The notes beneath the pieces were generated by a model. It saw only the letters and a program-made list of their open reading frames with translations, ran no database searches and was not told where the DNA came from. From Bradyrhizobium sp. CCBAU 53421 (GTDB lineage Bacteria > Pseudomonadota > Alphaproteobacteria > Rhizobiales > Xanthobacteraceae): a DNA stretch of 64,000 nucleotides. The DNA lies in contig NZ_CP030047.1 of assembly GCF_015291625.1 (NCBI RefSeq), forward strand, positions 8,984,501 through 9,048,500. The letters are read 5' to 3'. Position numbers and translations under genes: made by a program. Below, piece by piece: positions 1 through 9,489 of the stretch; within the stretch, counting starts at the first letter, position 1, and each line of letters opens with the position of its first letter.

Positions 1-372
1 GATGTCGGCGCGGTCCTTCGGATCCTGAACCTCGTAGAACATCTTGGTGCCGGGAACCATCGCGTCCGGACCGGTGAGCCATTTGTCGAGATTAGCCTCG
101 GTCCATACGATCTTCGAGTCCTTCAGCGCCGGCGAATAATTGTAGCCCGCGACCGTCCCGGCGAGGCGGCCTACAACCCCCTTGTGCATCGGACCGACGT
201 CGTTCTTGTCGATCGAGTGGCAATCGCCGCAGCCCTGGTACAGTGTGGCGCCGCGCGCCGGATCACCCGCCGCACGGGCGCTGTTCACGGCGAGCAAGAT
301 CGCGATGGCCGCCATCGCGGCAATTTTGGCGTGCCGCGGCGCCAGCACGCCTGCGATCGAACGAATGGTCAT
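1..372 (-). CDS. class I c-type cytochrome (C-terminus cut by window edge)
   Basis: Reading leftward from an ATG at 372, the frame is open to the first base, so the C-terminus is missing. It encodes a hydrophobic signal peptide (about residues 14-35, ending near SARAAG), then a CGDCH haem-c attachment motif near residue 50. A downstream VPGTKM segment probably supplies the methionine haem ligand. By family this is a small periplasmic electron carrier of the cytochrome c2/c550 type. It is divergent from the outer-membrane gene to its right. Its electron-transfer partner cannot be told from this fragment. Confidence 0.85.
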   Translation of the reverse strand, partial: MTIRSIAGVLAPRHAKIAAMAAIAILLAVNSARAAGDPARGATLYQGCGDCHSIDKNDVGPMHKGVVGRLAGTVAGYNYSPALKDSKIVWTEANLDKWLTGPDAMVPGTKMFYEVQDPKDRADI

Positions 373-548
373 TCCCGGGGCTCTCCTGTTTGCCATCACA
401 ACAGGAGCAGCCTCGCTGCCATTCTATTCCCGGATATTTCGCCCGCCCGTAATTGCGCTGGACGCCGGCCTCATCGATCGCCGAGAATGGAACTCGGTGT
501 TGAAGTTTTTTGCCGCCCGTGAGGAATTTCCGCGTCGTCAGCCGATCT

Positions 549-1409
549 ATGTCCAAGCTGCCACCTCCGCAGCGGCGCCGGGTTTTTGGAGCATCCCCAG
601 TGTTTCACAATCGGTTCGGCGCCGTCGCTCGACTTGCCGAACTCGGGTGCGTGCTTGCTGCGCTCGCACTCGCAGCAGCCACCGCTGCGCGCGCGGACGG
701 TTGTCCCAAGCCGAGCGACGAAATTGCGACCGACCGGCCCGACGTCACCAATTCGAGTATCGTCGTGCCGGTCGGGAGCCTGCAGAACGAAAACGGCGTC
801 AACCTCACCGGCCGCAACAGTGGCCGCAGCATCGACGGCAGCAACAGCCGCTGGCGGCTCGGCATCGCGCCCTGCCTCGAGGTGCTGATCGACCTGCCGA
901 GCTATACCGGCCCGATGAGATCGCCGGGCGTCTCGGGCTTTTCCGACGTCGCGCCCGGCATCAAATGGCAGATCAGCCCGGTGCCCGGGAAGATCGACCT
1001 GTCGATCACCGCCGGTGTCGCGCTGCCGACCGGCGCCGCCGCCATCGCCGGGCGCGGCGCGCAGCCCTACATCCAGCTGCCATGGTCATGGGAGCTGCAT
1101 GACGGCTGGGGCCTCAGCGGCATGTTCACGGAATTCTTCCGTCCCGCCGAGCTGACCGGCCAGCACATGTCGGAAGCGACCTTCGTGATCGAGAAGAAAT
1201 TGACCGAGCGGATCAGCGTGTTCACCGAATATGTCGGCGACTATCCCGACGGCGCACGGCCGATCCAGCTGATCAATTCCGGCGGCATGTACCATCTAAC
1301 GCCAACCCAGCAGCTCGACCTTCACGTCGCGTTCGGGCTCAACCGCAACTCGCCGAACTATATCGTCGGCCTGGGGTATTCGTTTCGCGTCGACGGGCTG
1401 TTTCGCTAG
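549..1409 (+). CDS. outer-membrane transporter-like protein (MetA-pathway/phenol-degradation type)
   Basis: Exported protein of about 286 residues. After a basic N-terminus there is a hydrophobic signal segment ending near ARADG. The rest alternates aromatic and polar residues like a small beta-barrel and ends in FRVDGLFR, with a C-terminal aromatic region typical of outer-membrane barrels. The DRPD...GSLQNENG opening resembles the 'transporter'/Phenol_MetA_deg family, whose substrates are mostly unknown. I chose the ATG at 549; an upstream TTG at 510 would add 13 non-signal-like residues. Hairpins follow the stop directly. The family call rests on overall pattern, so it is moderate. Confidence 0.6.
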   Translation: MSKLPPPQRRRVFGASPVFHNRFGAVARLAELGCVLAALALAAATAARADGCPKPSDEIATDRPDVTNSSIVVPVGSLQNENGVNLTGRNSGRSIDGSNSRWRLGIAPCLEVLIDLPSYTGPMRSPGVSGFSDVAPGIKWQISPVPGKIDLSITAGVALPTGAAAIAGRGAQPYIQLPWSWELHDGWGLSGMFTEFFRPAELTGQHMSEATFVIEKKLTERISVFTEYVGDYPDGARPIQLINSGGMYHLTPTQQLDLHVAFGLNRNSPNYIVGLGYSFRVDGLFR

Positions 1410-1412
1410 TCC

Positions 1413-1538
1413 ACCTCCCCTTGAAAAGGGGAGGTCGCTTTGCTCGCCAGAGCAAAGCGGGTGGGGATCTGGTCTCTCCGCATGCAGCGTCACCTGCGGT
1501 GGACCCCCATCCCGACCTTCCCCCTTGCAGGGGGAAGG
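1413..1538. terminator. cluster of three hairpins between convergent genes
   Basis: Three strong stem-loops fill the gap between two convergent genes. 1413-1435 has arms ACCTCCCC/GGGGAGGT, 1437-1458 has GCTTTGCTC/GAGCAAAGC, and 1516-1538 has CCTTCCCCC/GGGGGAAGG. The layout suits bidirectional transcription termination. The same CT-rich/GA-rich hairpin style recurs near 18.5, 25.4 and 26.9 kb, so this is probably a dispersed repeat doing terminator duty. Confidence 0.6.
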
Positions 1539-1552
1539 GGAAGAGTGCGTGA

Positions 1553-2863
1553 CTAATTGACTTCCGCTTCGCGCAGGCCGCTCAGCCACAGCGCCAGCAG
1601 CGTCCACACCGCGCCGGACAAGAGATACGCACCGGCCGAGATCAGGCCGAAATGGGTCGCCAGCAGCAGCGCGGCGAGCGGCGCGAAGCCGGCGCCGAAC
1701 AGCCAGGCGAAATCCGAGGTCAGCGCCGAGGCCGTGTAGCGATAGGTTCGCGCGAAGTTCGAGGCGATCGCGCCCGACGACTGGCCGAACGACAGGCCGA
1801 GCAGCACGAATCCGAGCACCATGTAGATCGTTTCGCCGAACGCGCCGGCATCGAGCAGCTGCGGAGCAAAGCCGCTATAGACCGCGATCGCGACCGCCGA
1901 GCCCAGCAGCAGCGGCTTGCGCCCGACGCGGTCGGCGATCATGCCGGAGGCGATGATCGCGACAACGCCGACCATGGCGCCGATCATCTCGATGATCAGG
2001 AAGCGCACCGGGCTTTCCTTGGTGAACAGGAACACCCAGGATAGCGGAAACACCGTGACCATGTGGAACAGCGCAAAGCTCGCCAGCGGCGCGAACGCGC
2101 CGAGCAGGATATTGCGGCCCTCCTGCGCGACGGTCTCGCCGACCCGCGCCGGCTCGAGGTCGCGGCTTTCGAACAGCTCGGAATATTCGTCGGTCGCCAC
2201 CATGCGCAGCCGCGCGAACAGCGCCACCACGTTGATGGCGAAGGCGACGAAGAACGGATAGCGCCAGCCCCAATCGAAGAAATCATCCGCCGAGAGGTTG
2301 CCGGCGAAGAAGGCGAACAGCGCGCTTGCCACGATCAGCCCGAGCGGCGCGCCGAGCTGCGGCACCATCGCATACCAGCCGCGGCGATTCGCCGGCGAAT
2401 TCATCGCGAGCAGCGAGGCGAGGCCGTCCCACGCGCCGCCCCAGGCGATACCCTGAAGGACGCGCGCCGCGGCGAGCAGCCAGATCGCCGCGACGCCGAT
2501 CGTGTCGTAGCCGGGCAGGAACGCGAGCGCGACCGTGGCGGTGCCGAGCAGGAACAGCGCGATGACGAGCTTGGCGCCCTTGCCGTGGCGGCGGTCGACC
2601 GCCATGAAGATGACGGTGCCGAGCGGCCGCGCGGCGAACGCCAGCGCGAAGATGCCGAATGAATAGAGCGTGCCGGTCAGTTCGTTGACGAACGGGAACA
2701 CCAGCTTCGGGAACACGATCACCGAGGCGATCGCGTAGACGAAGAAGTCGAAGAATTCCGAGGTGCGCCCGATGATGACGCCGATGACGATTTCGCCGGG
2801 TTTCGCCTGCCCGTGACCTGACGCGGTCGGGGTGCCGTGTGCCATTGCTGGGGCCTGTGCCAT
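1553..2863 (-). CDS. MFS transporter, metabolite:H+ symporter (MHS) type
   Basis: Inner-membrane major facilitator of 436 residues with about 12 hydrophobic segments. The start of the first segment (GRTSEFFDFFVYAIAS) is characteristic of the MHS/ShiA/ProP branch, which imports organic acids, shikimate or osmolytes with protons. A motif-A-like loop, GMIADRVGRKP, lies in the second half. The first seven residues may be an over-extension, since a second ATG lies at 2842. It is divergent from the cyo operon. The substrate cannot be predicted. Confidence 0.8.
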   Translation of the reverse strand: MAQAPAMAHGTPTASGHGQAKPGEIVIGVIIGRTSEFFDFFVYAIASVIVFPKLVFPFVNELTGTLYSFGIFALAFAARPLGTVIFMAVDRRHGKGAKLVIALFLLGTATVALAFLPGYDTIGVAAIWLLAAARVLQGIAWGGAWDGLASLLAMNSPANRRGWYAMVPQLGAPLGLIVASALFAFFAGNLSADDFFDWGWRYPFFVAFAINVVALFARLRMVATDEYSELFESRDLEPARVGETVAQEGRNILLGAFAPLASFALFHMVTVFPLSWVFLFTKESPVRFLIIEMIGAMVGVVAIIASGMIADRVGRKPLLLGSAVAIAVYSGFAPQLLDAGAFGETIYMVLGFVLLGLSFGQSSGAIASNFARTYRYTASALTSDFAWLFGAGFAPLAALLLATHFGLISAGAYLLSGAVWTLLALWLSGLREAEVN

Positions 2864-2883
2864 CGCCGGAGAACCGTCCTTTG

Positions 2884-2932
2884 GAGCATGACCCGGAAAA
2901 GTGGAAACCCGTTTTCCGAACAGGTCATGCTC
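2884..2932. repeat. dispersed palindromic repeat, GAGCATGA family (copy 1)
   Basis: Imperfect palindrome with outer arms GAGCATGAC/GTCATGCTC and an inner GGAAAA..TTTTCC pairing. A close relative lies at 56285-56333. This short element is, from memory, abundant between genes in Bradyrhizobium-type genomes. Here it sits just upstream of the MFS start and could shape the leader RNA. Confidence 0.7.
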
Positions 2933-3007
2933 AAACCTGAGATGAGGCCACGGGCAGCCTTTGCCACGCAGTCCACCTCACCTTCTGAGCTTCTATCCCG
3001 CACTGCA

Positions 3008-3030
3008 ACATTGGACAAATTGTCCAATGT
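3008..3030. promoter_or_regulatory. perfect 23-bp palindrome, putative operator ahead of cyoA
   Basis: An odd-length perfect inverted repeat: arms ACATTGGACAA and TTGTCCAATGT around one central base. It lies 62 bp upstream of the cyoA start, in the gap shared with the divergent MFS gene. There is no loop or T-run, so it is not a terminator. The symmetry fits a dimeric repressor or activator site. The regulator is unknown. Confidence 0.65.
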
Positions 3031-3091
3031 CAACTTTGCTGCATCGCAGCTACCCCTTGGCGGAACTCATAAAATTCCAGTGGGGTGAGCC

Positions 3092-4258
3092 GTGCGCGCC
3101 TTGAAATTATTGGCCTTATTGCCGTTCGCGGCGCTCCTTGGCGGGTGCGATTTCGTCGTCCTGGCCCCTGCCGGCGACGTCGCCGTCCAGCAGCGCGACC
3201 TCGTCGTGATCTCCACCGTCCTGATGCTGATCATCGTGCTTCCGGTGATGGCGCTGACCATCTTCTTCGCCTGGCGCTACCGCCAGTCCAACACAGCGGC
3301 GCCCTATGAGCCGGAGTGGGATCACTCCACCCAGCTCGAGCTCGTCATCTGGTCGGCTCCGCTGCTGATCATTATCTGCTTGGGAGCGCTGACCTGGATG
3401 GGCACCCATCTGCTCGATCCCTACCGCTCGCTCGGCCGCATCGCCGCCGACAAGCCGATCGAGAGCAAGGACGCCCCGCTCAATGTCGAAGTGGTCGCGC
3501 TCGACTGGAAGTGGCTGTTCATCTACCCGGACTACGGCGTCGCCGCCGTCAACGAGCTTGCGGCTCCCGTCGACCGCCCGATCCGCTTCCGCATCACGGC
3601 CTCTTCCGTGATGAACTCGTTCTACATCCCCGCGCTGGCCGGCCAGATCTACGCCATGCCCGGCATGGAGACCAAGCTGCACGCGGTCTCCAACAAGGAA
3701 GGCACCTATCGCGGCTTCTCCGCCAACTACAGCGGCGCCGGCTTCTCCGGCATGCACTTCGAGTTCAAGAGCTTGTCGAACACCGATTTCGACAAGTGGA
3801 TCGGCACCGCCAGGGCCGGCGGCAACATGCTCGGCCGCACCGACTATCTGCAGCTCGAGCGTCCGAGCCAGAACGATCCGGTCCGGCTCTATCGCTCGGT
3901 CGATCGTGATCTCTACAAGGCGATCCTCAACATGTGCGTCGAGCCCGGCAAGATGTGCATGAGCGAAATGATGGCGATCGACGCCAAGGGCGGCCTCGGC
4001 CGCGAAGGCCTCAACAACACCCTGCCGCTGACTTACGACAAATATGCCCGCCGCGGCGCGCCGCTCGGCAACGAGCCGACCTTCGTCGCCGGGATCTGCT
4101 CGATGGACGAGATCAAGGACGCGCCGTCGCGCGACGTTCTGGCGCCGCTCGACCTGACGCCGCTGCGCGGCGTCGGGCTGAAACGCCCGCCGTTCTCGCC
4201 GGCGCATCCGTCATCGACATCGCTGCTGCTCGGCCAACGTCCGAAATCAGAGTCCTGA
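3092..4258 (+). CDS. cyoA: cytochrome o-type ubiquinol oxidase subunit II
   Basis: Subunit II of a haem-copper quinol oxidase, 388 residues, starting at GTG. An N-terminal lipobox LLGGC (Cys19) predicts a lipid-anchored periplasmic domain, followed by two membrane spans (about 31-55 and 80-100) and a cupredoxin-like domain. At the place where cytochrome c oxidases carry the CuA cysteines the sequence reads [15 protein letters not shown]. The copper ligands are therefore absent, which marks a quinol rather than a cytochrome c oxidase. It is first gene of an operon; cyoB follows 10 bp later. Confidence 0.95.
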   Translation: MRALKLLALLPFAALLGGCDFVVLAPAGDVAVQQRDLVVISTVLMLIIVLPVMALTIFFAWRYRQSNTAAPYEPEWDHSTQLELVIWSAPLLIIICLGALTWMGTHLLDPYRSLGRIAADKPIESKDAPLNVEVVALDWKWLFIYPDYGVAAVNELAAPVDRPIRFRITASSVMNSFYIPALAGQIYAMPGMETKLHAVSNKEGTYRGFSANYSGAGFSGMHFEFKSLSNTDFDKWIGTARAGGNMLGRTDYLQLERPSQNDPVRLYRSVDRDLYKAILNMCVEPGKMCMSEMMAIDAKGGLGREGLNNTLPLTYDKYARRGAPLGNEPTFVAGICSMDEIKDAPSRDVLAPLDLTPLRGVGLKRPPFSPAHPSSTSLLLGQRPKSES

Positions 4259-4268
4259 GGAGGACCGC

Positions 4269-6272
4269 ATGAATCCCGATCTCGTCAAGATGATCTTCGG
4301 CCGTCTCAATCTGGAAGCGCTGCCGTTCCATGAGCCGATCCTGGTCGGCACCTTCGCGGTGGTCGCCACCGGCGGCCTCGCGCTGTTCGCAATCGTCACC
4401 TATTTCCGACTTTGGGGCTATCTGTGGCGCGAGTGGTTCACCACCGTCGACCACAAGCGCATCGGCATCATGTACATGATCCTCGGTATCGTGATGCTGC
4501 TGCGCGGCTTCGCGGACGCGCTGATGATGCGCCTGCAGCAGGCGATCGCCTTTGGCGGCTCCGACGGCTACCTCCCGGCCCACCACTACGACCAGATCTT
4601 CACCGCGCACGGCGTGATTATGATCTTCTTCGTGGCGATGCCGCTGGTCACCGGCCTGATGAACTACGTGGTGCCGCTACAGATCGGTGCCCGCGACGTC
4701 TCCTTCCCCTTCCTCAACAATTTCAGCTTCTGGATGACGGTCGGCGGCGCCGTGCTGGTGATGATGTCGCTGTTCGTCGGCGAATTCGCCCGCACCGGCT
4801 GGCTCGCCTATCCCCCGCTGTCGAACATCGGCTACAGTCCTGACGTCGGCGTCGACTATTACATATGGGGACTACAGGTCGCCGGCGTCGGCACGACGCT
4901 ATCGGGCATCAACCTGATCTGCACCATCGTCAAGCTGCGCGCGCCGGGCATGACGATGATGAAGATGCCGGTGTTCACCTGGACCTCGCTCTGCACCAAC
5001 GTCCTGATCGTCGCCTCCTTCCCGGTGCTGACGGCAGTGCTGGCGCTGCTGTCGCTCGACCGCTACGTCGGCACCAACTTTTTCACGAACGACTTCGGCG
5101 GCAACCCGATGATGTACGTGAACCTGATCTGGATCTGGGGCCACCCCGAGGTCTACATCCTGGTGCTGCCCGCGTTCGGCATCTTCTCCGAGGTGACCGC
5201 GACGTTCTCCGGCAAGCGGCTGTTCGGCTATACCTCGATGGTCTACGCCACCGTCGTCATCACCATCCTGTCCTACCTGGTCTGGCTGCATCACTTCTTC
5301 ACGATGGGCTCCGGCGCCAGCGTGAACTCGTTCTTCGGCATCACCACCATGATCATCTCGATCCCGACGGGCGCGAAGATGTTTAACTGGCTGTTCACGA
5401 TGTATCGCGGCCGCATCCGCTTCGAGCTGCCGATGATGTGGACGGTGGCGTTCATGCTGACCTTCGTGATCGGCGGCATGACCGGCGTGCTGCTCGCGGT
5501 ACCGCCGGCCGATTTCGTGCTGCATAACAGCCTGTTCCTGATCGCGCACTTCCACAACGTGATCATCGGCGGCGTGCTGTTCGGCCTGTTCGCCGGCATC
5601 AACTACTGGTTCCCGAAGGCGTTCGGCTTCAGGCTCGATCCGTTCTGGGGCAAGCTGTCGTTCTGGTTCTGGGTCTCGGGCTTCTACTTCGCCTTCATGC
5701 CGCTCTACGTGCTCGGCCTGATGGGCGTGACGAGGCGGCTCCGCGTATTCGACGATCCGACCCTGCAGATCTGGTTCGTCATCGCGGCCTTCGGCGCCTT
5801 CCTGATCCTGCTCGGCATCGGTGCGATGCTGGTGCAGTTCGCGGTCAGCATCCTGAGGCGCGAGCAGCTCAAGGACACCACCGGCGATCCCTGGAACGCG
5901 CGCACGCTGGAATGGGCGACCTCCTCGCCGCCGCCGGACTACAACTTCGCCTTCACGCCCGTCGTCTACGACAACGACGCCTGGTGGGACATGAAGCGCC
6001 GCGGCTACAGGCGCCCGCTGACCGGCTTCAAGCCGATCCACATGCCGTCCAACACCGGCACCGGCATCATCCTCGCGGCCTTCGCGACGGTGATGGGGTT
6101 CGGCCTGATCTGGTACATCTGGTGGCTTGCCGCCGTCAGCTTCATTGCGCTGCTCGCGGTCGCGATCGGCCACACCTTCAACTATCACCGCGACTTCCAC
6201 ATCCCGGCGGATGAGGTGGTGCGGACCGAAGACGCGCGGACGCGCGTTCTCGCCGCGGGAGCCCAGACATGA
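4269..6272 (+). CDS. cyoB: cytochrome o-type ubiquinol oxidase subunit I
   Basis: Catalytic subunit, 667 residues, the usual size for CyoB. It oxidises ubiquinol, reduces oxygen to water and pumps protons. Visible signatures are the haem-ligand histidine in TAHGVIM (about 114), the CuB/tyrosine motif WGHPEVY (about 290-296), HHFFTMG (about 340) and the paired haem ligands in [10 protein letters not shown] (about 427). About 15 hydrophobic helices are present. A strong ribosome site (GAGGAGG) precedes the ATG. The last codons overlap cyoC by 4 bp, which suggests coupled translation. Confidence 0.97.
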   Translation: MNPDLVKMIFGRLNLEALPFHEPILVGTFAVVATGGLALFAIVTYFRLWGYLWREWFTTVDHKRIGIMYMILGIVMLLRGFADALMMRLQQAIAFGGSDGYLPAHHYDQIFTAHGVIMIFFVAMPLVTGLMNYVVPLQIGARDVSFPFLNNFSFWMTVGGAVLVMMSLFVGEFARTGWLAYPPLSNIGYSPDVGVDYYIWGLQVAGVGTTLSGINLICTIVKLRAPGMTMMKMPVFTWTSLCTNVLIVASFPVLTAVLALLSLDRYVGTNFFTNDFGGNPMMYVNLIWIWGHPEVYILVLPAFGIFSEVTATFSGKRLFGYTSMVYATVVITILSYLVWLHHFFTMGSGASVNSFFGITTMIISIPTGAKMFNWLFTMYRGRIRFELPMMWTVAFMLTFVIGGMTGVLLAVPPADFVLHNSLFLIAHFHNVIIGGVLFGLFAGINYWFPKAFGFRLDPFWGKLSFWFWVSGFYFAFMPLYVLGLMGVTRRLRVFDDPTLQIWFVIAAFGAFLILLGIGAMLVQFAVSILRREQLKDTTGDPWNARTLEWATSSPPPDYNFAFTPVVYDNDAWWDMKRRGYRRPLTGFKPIHMPSNTGTGIILAAFATVMGFGLIWYIWWLAAVSFIALLAVAIGHTFNYHRDFHIPADEVVRTEDARTRVLAAGAQT

Positions 6273-6904
6273 GCGTTGCAACCACCCAAATCTCCATCCA
6301 GGACTCCGAACCGGTCTTCCACGTCATCGACGAGCACGCGCATCCGGAAGGCGCCAGCACCATGCTGGGCTTCTGGATCTACCTGATGAGCGACTGTCTC
6401 ATCTTCGCGATGCTGTTCGCGACCTATGGCGTGCTCGGCGGCAACTACGCCGCCGGTCCGGCGCCGAAGGACCTGTTCGACCTCAAGCTGGTCGCGCTCA
6501 ACACCACGATGCTGCTGCTCTCCTCGATCACGTATGGCTTTGCCATGCTGACGATGGAGAAATCGAGGATCGGCGCCACGCAGGCCTGGCTCGCCATCAC
6601 CGGGCTGTTCGGCCTCGCCTTCCTCGGCATCGAGCTCACCGAATTCGCCCACATGATCCATGAAGGCGCGACGCCGCAGCGCAGCGCCTTCCTGTCGTCG
6701 TTCTTCACGCTCGTCGGCACCCACGGCCTGCACGTCACCTTCGGCCTGGTCTGGCTGGTGACACTGATGGTGCAGACCGCGCGCTTCGGCCTCACCGAAG
6801 CCAATCGGCGCCGGCTGATGTGCCTCTCGATGTTCTGGCACTTCCTCGACGTGGTCTGGATCGGCGTCTTCACCTTCGTCTACCTCCTGGGAATGCTGCG
6901 ATGA
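6269..6904 (+). CDS. cyoC: cytochrome o ubiquinol oxidase subunit III
   Basis: Five-helix subunit III of 211 residues, close to the usual CyoC length. It has the family's charged N-terminal stretch followed by a first helix starting [10 protein letters not shown], and a conserved acidic ELTEFAHM helix. Subunit III supports stability and proton uptake of the oxidase core. It overlaps cyoB by 4 bp upstream and cyoD by 4 bp downstream (ATGA), so the order cyoABCD is intact. Confidence 0.95.
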   Translation: MSVATTQISIQDSEPVFHVIDEHAHPEGASTMLGFWIYLMSDCLIFAMLFATYGVLGGNYAAGPAPKDLFDLKLVALNTTMLLLSSITYGFAMLTMEKSRIGATQAWLAITGLFGLAFLGIELTEFAHMIHEGATPQRSAFLSSFFTLVGTHGLHVTFGLVWLVTLMVQTARFGLTEANRRRLMCLSMFWHFLDVVWIGVFTFVYLLGMLR

Positions 6905-7302
6905 CAACAAAAGCGCACGCCGAAGCTCATACTCTCGAAGCCAATGCCGGCCACGGCCATGACGATCACAGCGGCGCGGCACACGGCTCGCTGAAGAGCT
7001 ATCTGATCGGCTTCGGCCTCTCGGTGATCCTCACCGCGGTGCCGTTCTGGCTGGTGATGACCAGCGCCATCGCCGACAAGGCGGTCACCGCACTGATCGT
7101 GCTGGTGTTCGCCGCGGTGCAGATCGTCGTGCACATGGTGTACTTCCTGCACATGAACACGCGGTCCGAGAACGGCTGGACCATGATGGCGATGATCTTC
7201 ACCGTGATCATGGTGGTGATCGCGCTGACCGGCTCGCTGTGGGTCATGCATCATCTCAACATCAACATGATGCCGATGCACGACATGAGCCAGATGCCGT
7301 GA
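6901..7302 (+). CDS. cyoD: cytochrome o ubiquinol oxidase subunit IV
   Basis: Small subunit of 133 residues: a His-rich N-terminal tail (residues 8-30), then three membrane helices with the family segments SYLIGFGLSVILT and QIVVHMVYFLHM. I chose the ATG at 6901, overlapping the cyoC stop as ATGA; a longer frame from 6820 would overlap cyoC heavily. CyoD helps CuB insertion and assembly of the oxidase. It is about 24 residues longer than the E. coli protein, mostly in the His/Ala-rich N-terminus. Confidence 0.93.
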   Translation: MTTKAHAEAHTLEANAGHGHDDHSGAAHGSLKSYLIGFGLSVILTAVPFWLVMTSAIADKAVTALIVLVFAAVQIVVHMVYFLHMNTRSENGWTMMAMIFTVIMVVIALTGSLWVMHHLNINMMPMHDMSQMP

Positions 7303-7304
7303 CC

Positions 7305-8135
7305 ATGCGCTCTGCCAGACCATCGCTTATGCTGCTCACGCTCGGCATGCTGGGCGTAGTGCTGCTGAGCGCGCTCGGCATCTGGCAGGTCGAACGCCGG
7401 ACCTGGAAGCTGGCGCTGATCGATCGGGTGGAGCAGCGTATGCACGCGGCGCCGGTCGCGCCGCCGCCCCAATCGTCATGGCCGGCCGTCACGGCCGCGC
7501 GCGACGAATACCGCCGCGTCACCGTGCGCGGCACCTTCCTCAATGCCGATGAGACGCTGGTGCAGGCCGTCACGACAGACGGTCCCGGCTTCTGGGTGCT
7601 GACCCCGCTGCAAACGGCTGACGGAACCACGGTGCTGGTCAATCGCGGCTTCGTTCCGCCTGACAGACGCGATCCGGCGACACGGCGCGAAGGCGGGCCG
7701 CAGGGCGCGGTCAGCGTGACCGGGCTGCTGCGGATCTCGGAGCCCAAGGGCGGCTTCCTGCGCAGCAATGACCCCGCAGCGGGCCGCTGGTATTCCCGCG
7801 ACGTCGCGGCGATCGCTGTCACGCACGGATTGTCGCAGGCAGCCCCGTTCTTCATCGACGCCGATGCGACACCCAATCCGGGCGGCTATCCGGTCGGCGG
7901 GCTCACGATCGTGCGGTTTCCGAACAACCACCTGATTTACGCGCTGACATGGTTCGCGCTGGCCTTTATGCTGGCCGGTGCGCTCCTGCGCGTCATCAGC
8001 GGCAGGGGCCGCGCCGGCGCCTCCGAACCAAGGTGGAGTTCAAGGCGCGCCGCCGTGCGCCGCCTGATCGGCGCAGCCCGCAATCTGTCTCGCGACACTG
8101 GCCCAGATGCTCGAGCGCACATCGGATCTGCATGA
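7305..8135 (+). CDS. SURF1-family oxidase assembly protein
   Basis: 276 residues with the SURF1 layout: an N-terminal membrane helix followed by GIWQVERRTWKL (LGxWQ..R..WK signature), a central soluble domain with VLVNRGFVP, and a C-terminal helix NNHLIYALTWFALAFML. SURF1 proteins help insert haem a/o into subunit I of haem-copper oxidases. The gene starts two bases after cyoD, so it belongs to the operon and very likely serves this oxidase. Its C-terminus (Arg-rich) overlaps the next gene by 29 bp. Confidence 0.9.
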   Translation: MRSARPSLMLLTLGMLGVVLLSALGIWQVERRTWKLALIDRVEQRMHAAPVAPPPQSSWPAVTAARDEYRRVTVRGTFLNADETLVQAVTTDGPGFWVLTPLQTADGTTVLVNRGFVPPDRRDPATRREGGPQGAVSVTGLLRISEPKGGFLRSNDPAAGRWYSRDVAAIAVTHGLSQAAPFFIDADATPNPGGYPVGGLTIVRFPNNHLIYALTWFALAFMLAGALLRVISGRGRAGASEPRWSSRRAAVRRLIGAARNLSRDTGPDARAHIGSA

Positions 8136-9489
8136 CGACAACGCCGCGACCGGTCCGGCCGTAATGCCGTCCGCCGTCAGCGCGGCTGCCGGCATGCCGT
8201 TCGATCTCGCAGCGCCCGCCGACATCGCGACCAACCGCAAGAACATGGCCCTGCTGGTCCAGCTGCGCTGGATCGCCGTGATCGGCCAGATCGTCACTAT
8301 CGGCTTCGTGCAATTCTGGATGGGCGTCGCGCTGCCGCTGTTGCCGATGGCGGCCGTGATCTCCGGGCTGGTCGCCCTCAACCTCGTCAGCCTGCTGTGG
8401 CTGCGCTACCGCGCCGACATCAACAACCGCGAGCTGCTGGTTGCGCTGGCGCTCGACGTCGCGGCGCTGACCGTCCTGCTCTATCTCGCCGGCGGCGCCA
8501 CCAATCCCTTCACGTCGCTCTACCTGCTGCAGGTGACGCTCGGCGCGGTGCTGCTCGATGCGCCCTCGACCTGGTCGCTGGTGGCGCTGGTCTGCGTGAA
8601 CTTCGCGTGGCTGACCAGCTACTACCGGCCGCTGGAGCTGCCGCAGGGCTTTGCCGAGGCATTCAATCTCTATATCGCCGGCACCTTCATCGGCCTCGTG
8701 CTCGACGCCGTGCTGCTCGTGGTGTTCATGACGCGGATCAACCGCAATCTGCGCGACCGCGACCTCCGCCTCGCGGCGCTGCGCCAGCACGCCACCGAGC
8801 AGGACCACATCGTCCGGATCGGCCTTTTGGCCTCCGGCGCCGCGCATGAGCTCGGCACGCCGCTCGCCTCGCTCTCGGTGATCCTGGGCGACTGGCGCCG
8901 GATGCCGGCGCTCGCCTCCGACCCTGAACTGTCGCAGGACCTCGGCGAGATGGAGATCTCGGTGCAGCGCTGCAAGTCGATCGTGACGGGCATTCTGCTG
9001 TCGGCCGGCGAAGCCCGCGGCGAAGGCTCCTCGCCGACCACGGTGGCGGCGTTCCTGACCGCGCTGGTGGAGGAATGGCGGATGACGCGGCCATCGGCCA
9101 CGCTGTATTTCCGCAACGCATTCGGCACGGATCTGGCGATCGTCTCCGACGTCGCGCTCAAGCAGGCGATCTTCAACGTGCTCGACAATGCCGCCGAGGT
9201 CTCGCGCGACTGGATCGAGCTGATGGCCGAGCGCAATGCCGACAGGCTGGTGCTGTCGGTGACGGATCGCGGCCCGGGCTTCTCGCGCGAAATGCTGGCG
9301 CATGTCGGCAAGCCGTATCAATCGACCAAGGGCAGTCCCGGCAGCGGCCTCGGCCTGTTCCTGGTCGTCAACGTCGTGCGCAAGCTGGGCGGCGTGGTGA
9401 CGGCGCGCAACCGGCCGGACATCGGCGCCGCGGTCAAGCTCGAGCTGCCGCTCTCGACGCTCGCGATCGGAGACCATCTTGACGGATGA
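8107..9489 (+). CDS. RegB/PrrB/ActS-type redox sensor histidine kinase
   Basis: 460 residues. About six membrane helices (48-208) carry the GGATNPF motif at 129-135, which matches the quinone-sensing GGxxNPF signature of RegB. The dimerisation box AAHELGTPL has phospho-acceptor His247. Cys289 lies 42 residues later, close to the His-Cys spacing of the redox-active cysteine of RegB. ATP-binding motifs are NVLDNA (357-362), DRGPG (387-391) and GSGLGLFL (412-419). RegB kinases read the ubiquinone-pool redox state. Linkage to a quinol oxidase operon suggests local feedback. The start is uncertain: no good ribosome site, alternatives at 8164 and 8194. Confidence 0.9.
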   Translation: MLERTSDLHDDNAATGPAVMPSAVSAAAGMPFDLAAPADIATNRKNMALLVQLRWIAVIGQIVTIGFVQFWMGVALPLLPMAAVISGLVALNLVSLLWLRYRADINNRELLVALALDVAALTVLLYLAGGATNPFTSLYLLQVTLGAVLLDAPSTWSLVALVCVNFAWLTSYYRPLELPQGFAEAFNLYIAGTFIGLVLDAVLLVVFMTRINRNLRDRDLRLAALRQHATEQDHIVRIGLLASGAAHELGTPLASLSVILGDWRRMPALASDPELSQDLGEMEISVQRCKSIVTGILLSAGEARGEGSSPTTVAAFLTALVEEWRMTRPSATLYFRNAFGTDLAIVSDVALKQAIFNVLDNAAEVSRDWIELMAERNADRLVLSVTDRGPGFSREMLAHVGKPYQSTKGSPGSGLGLFLVVNVVRKLGGVVTARNRPDIGAAVKLELPLSTLAIGDHLDG

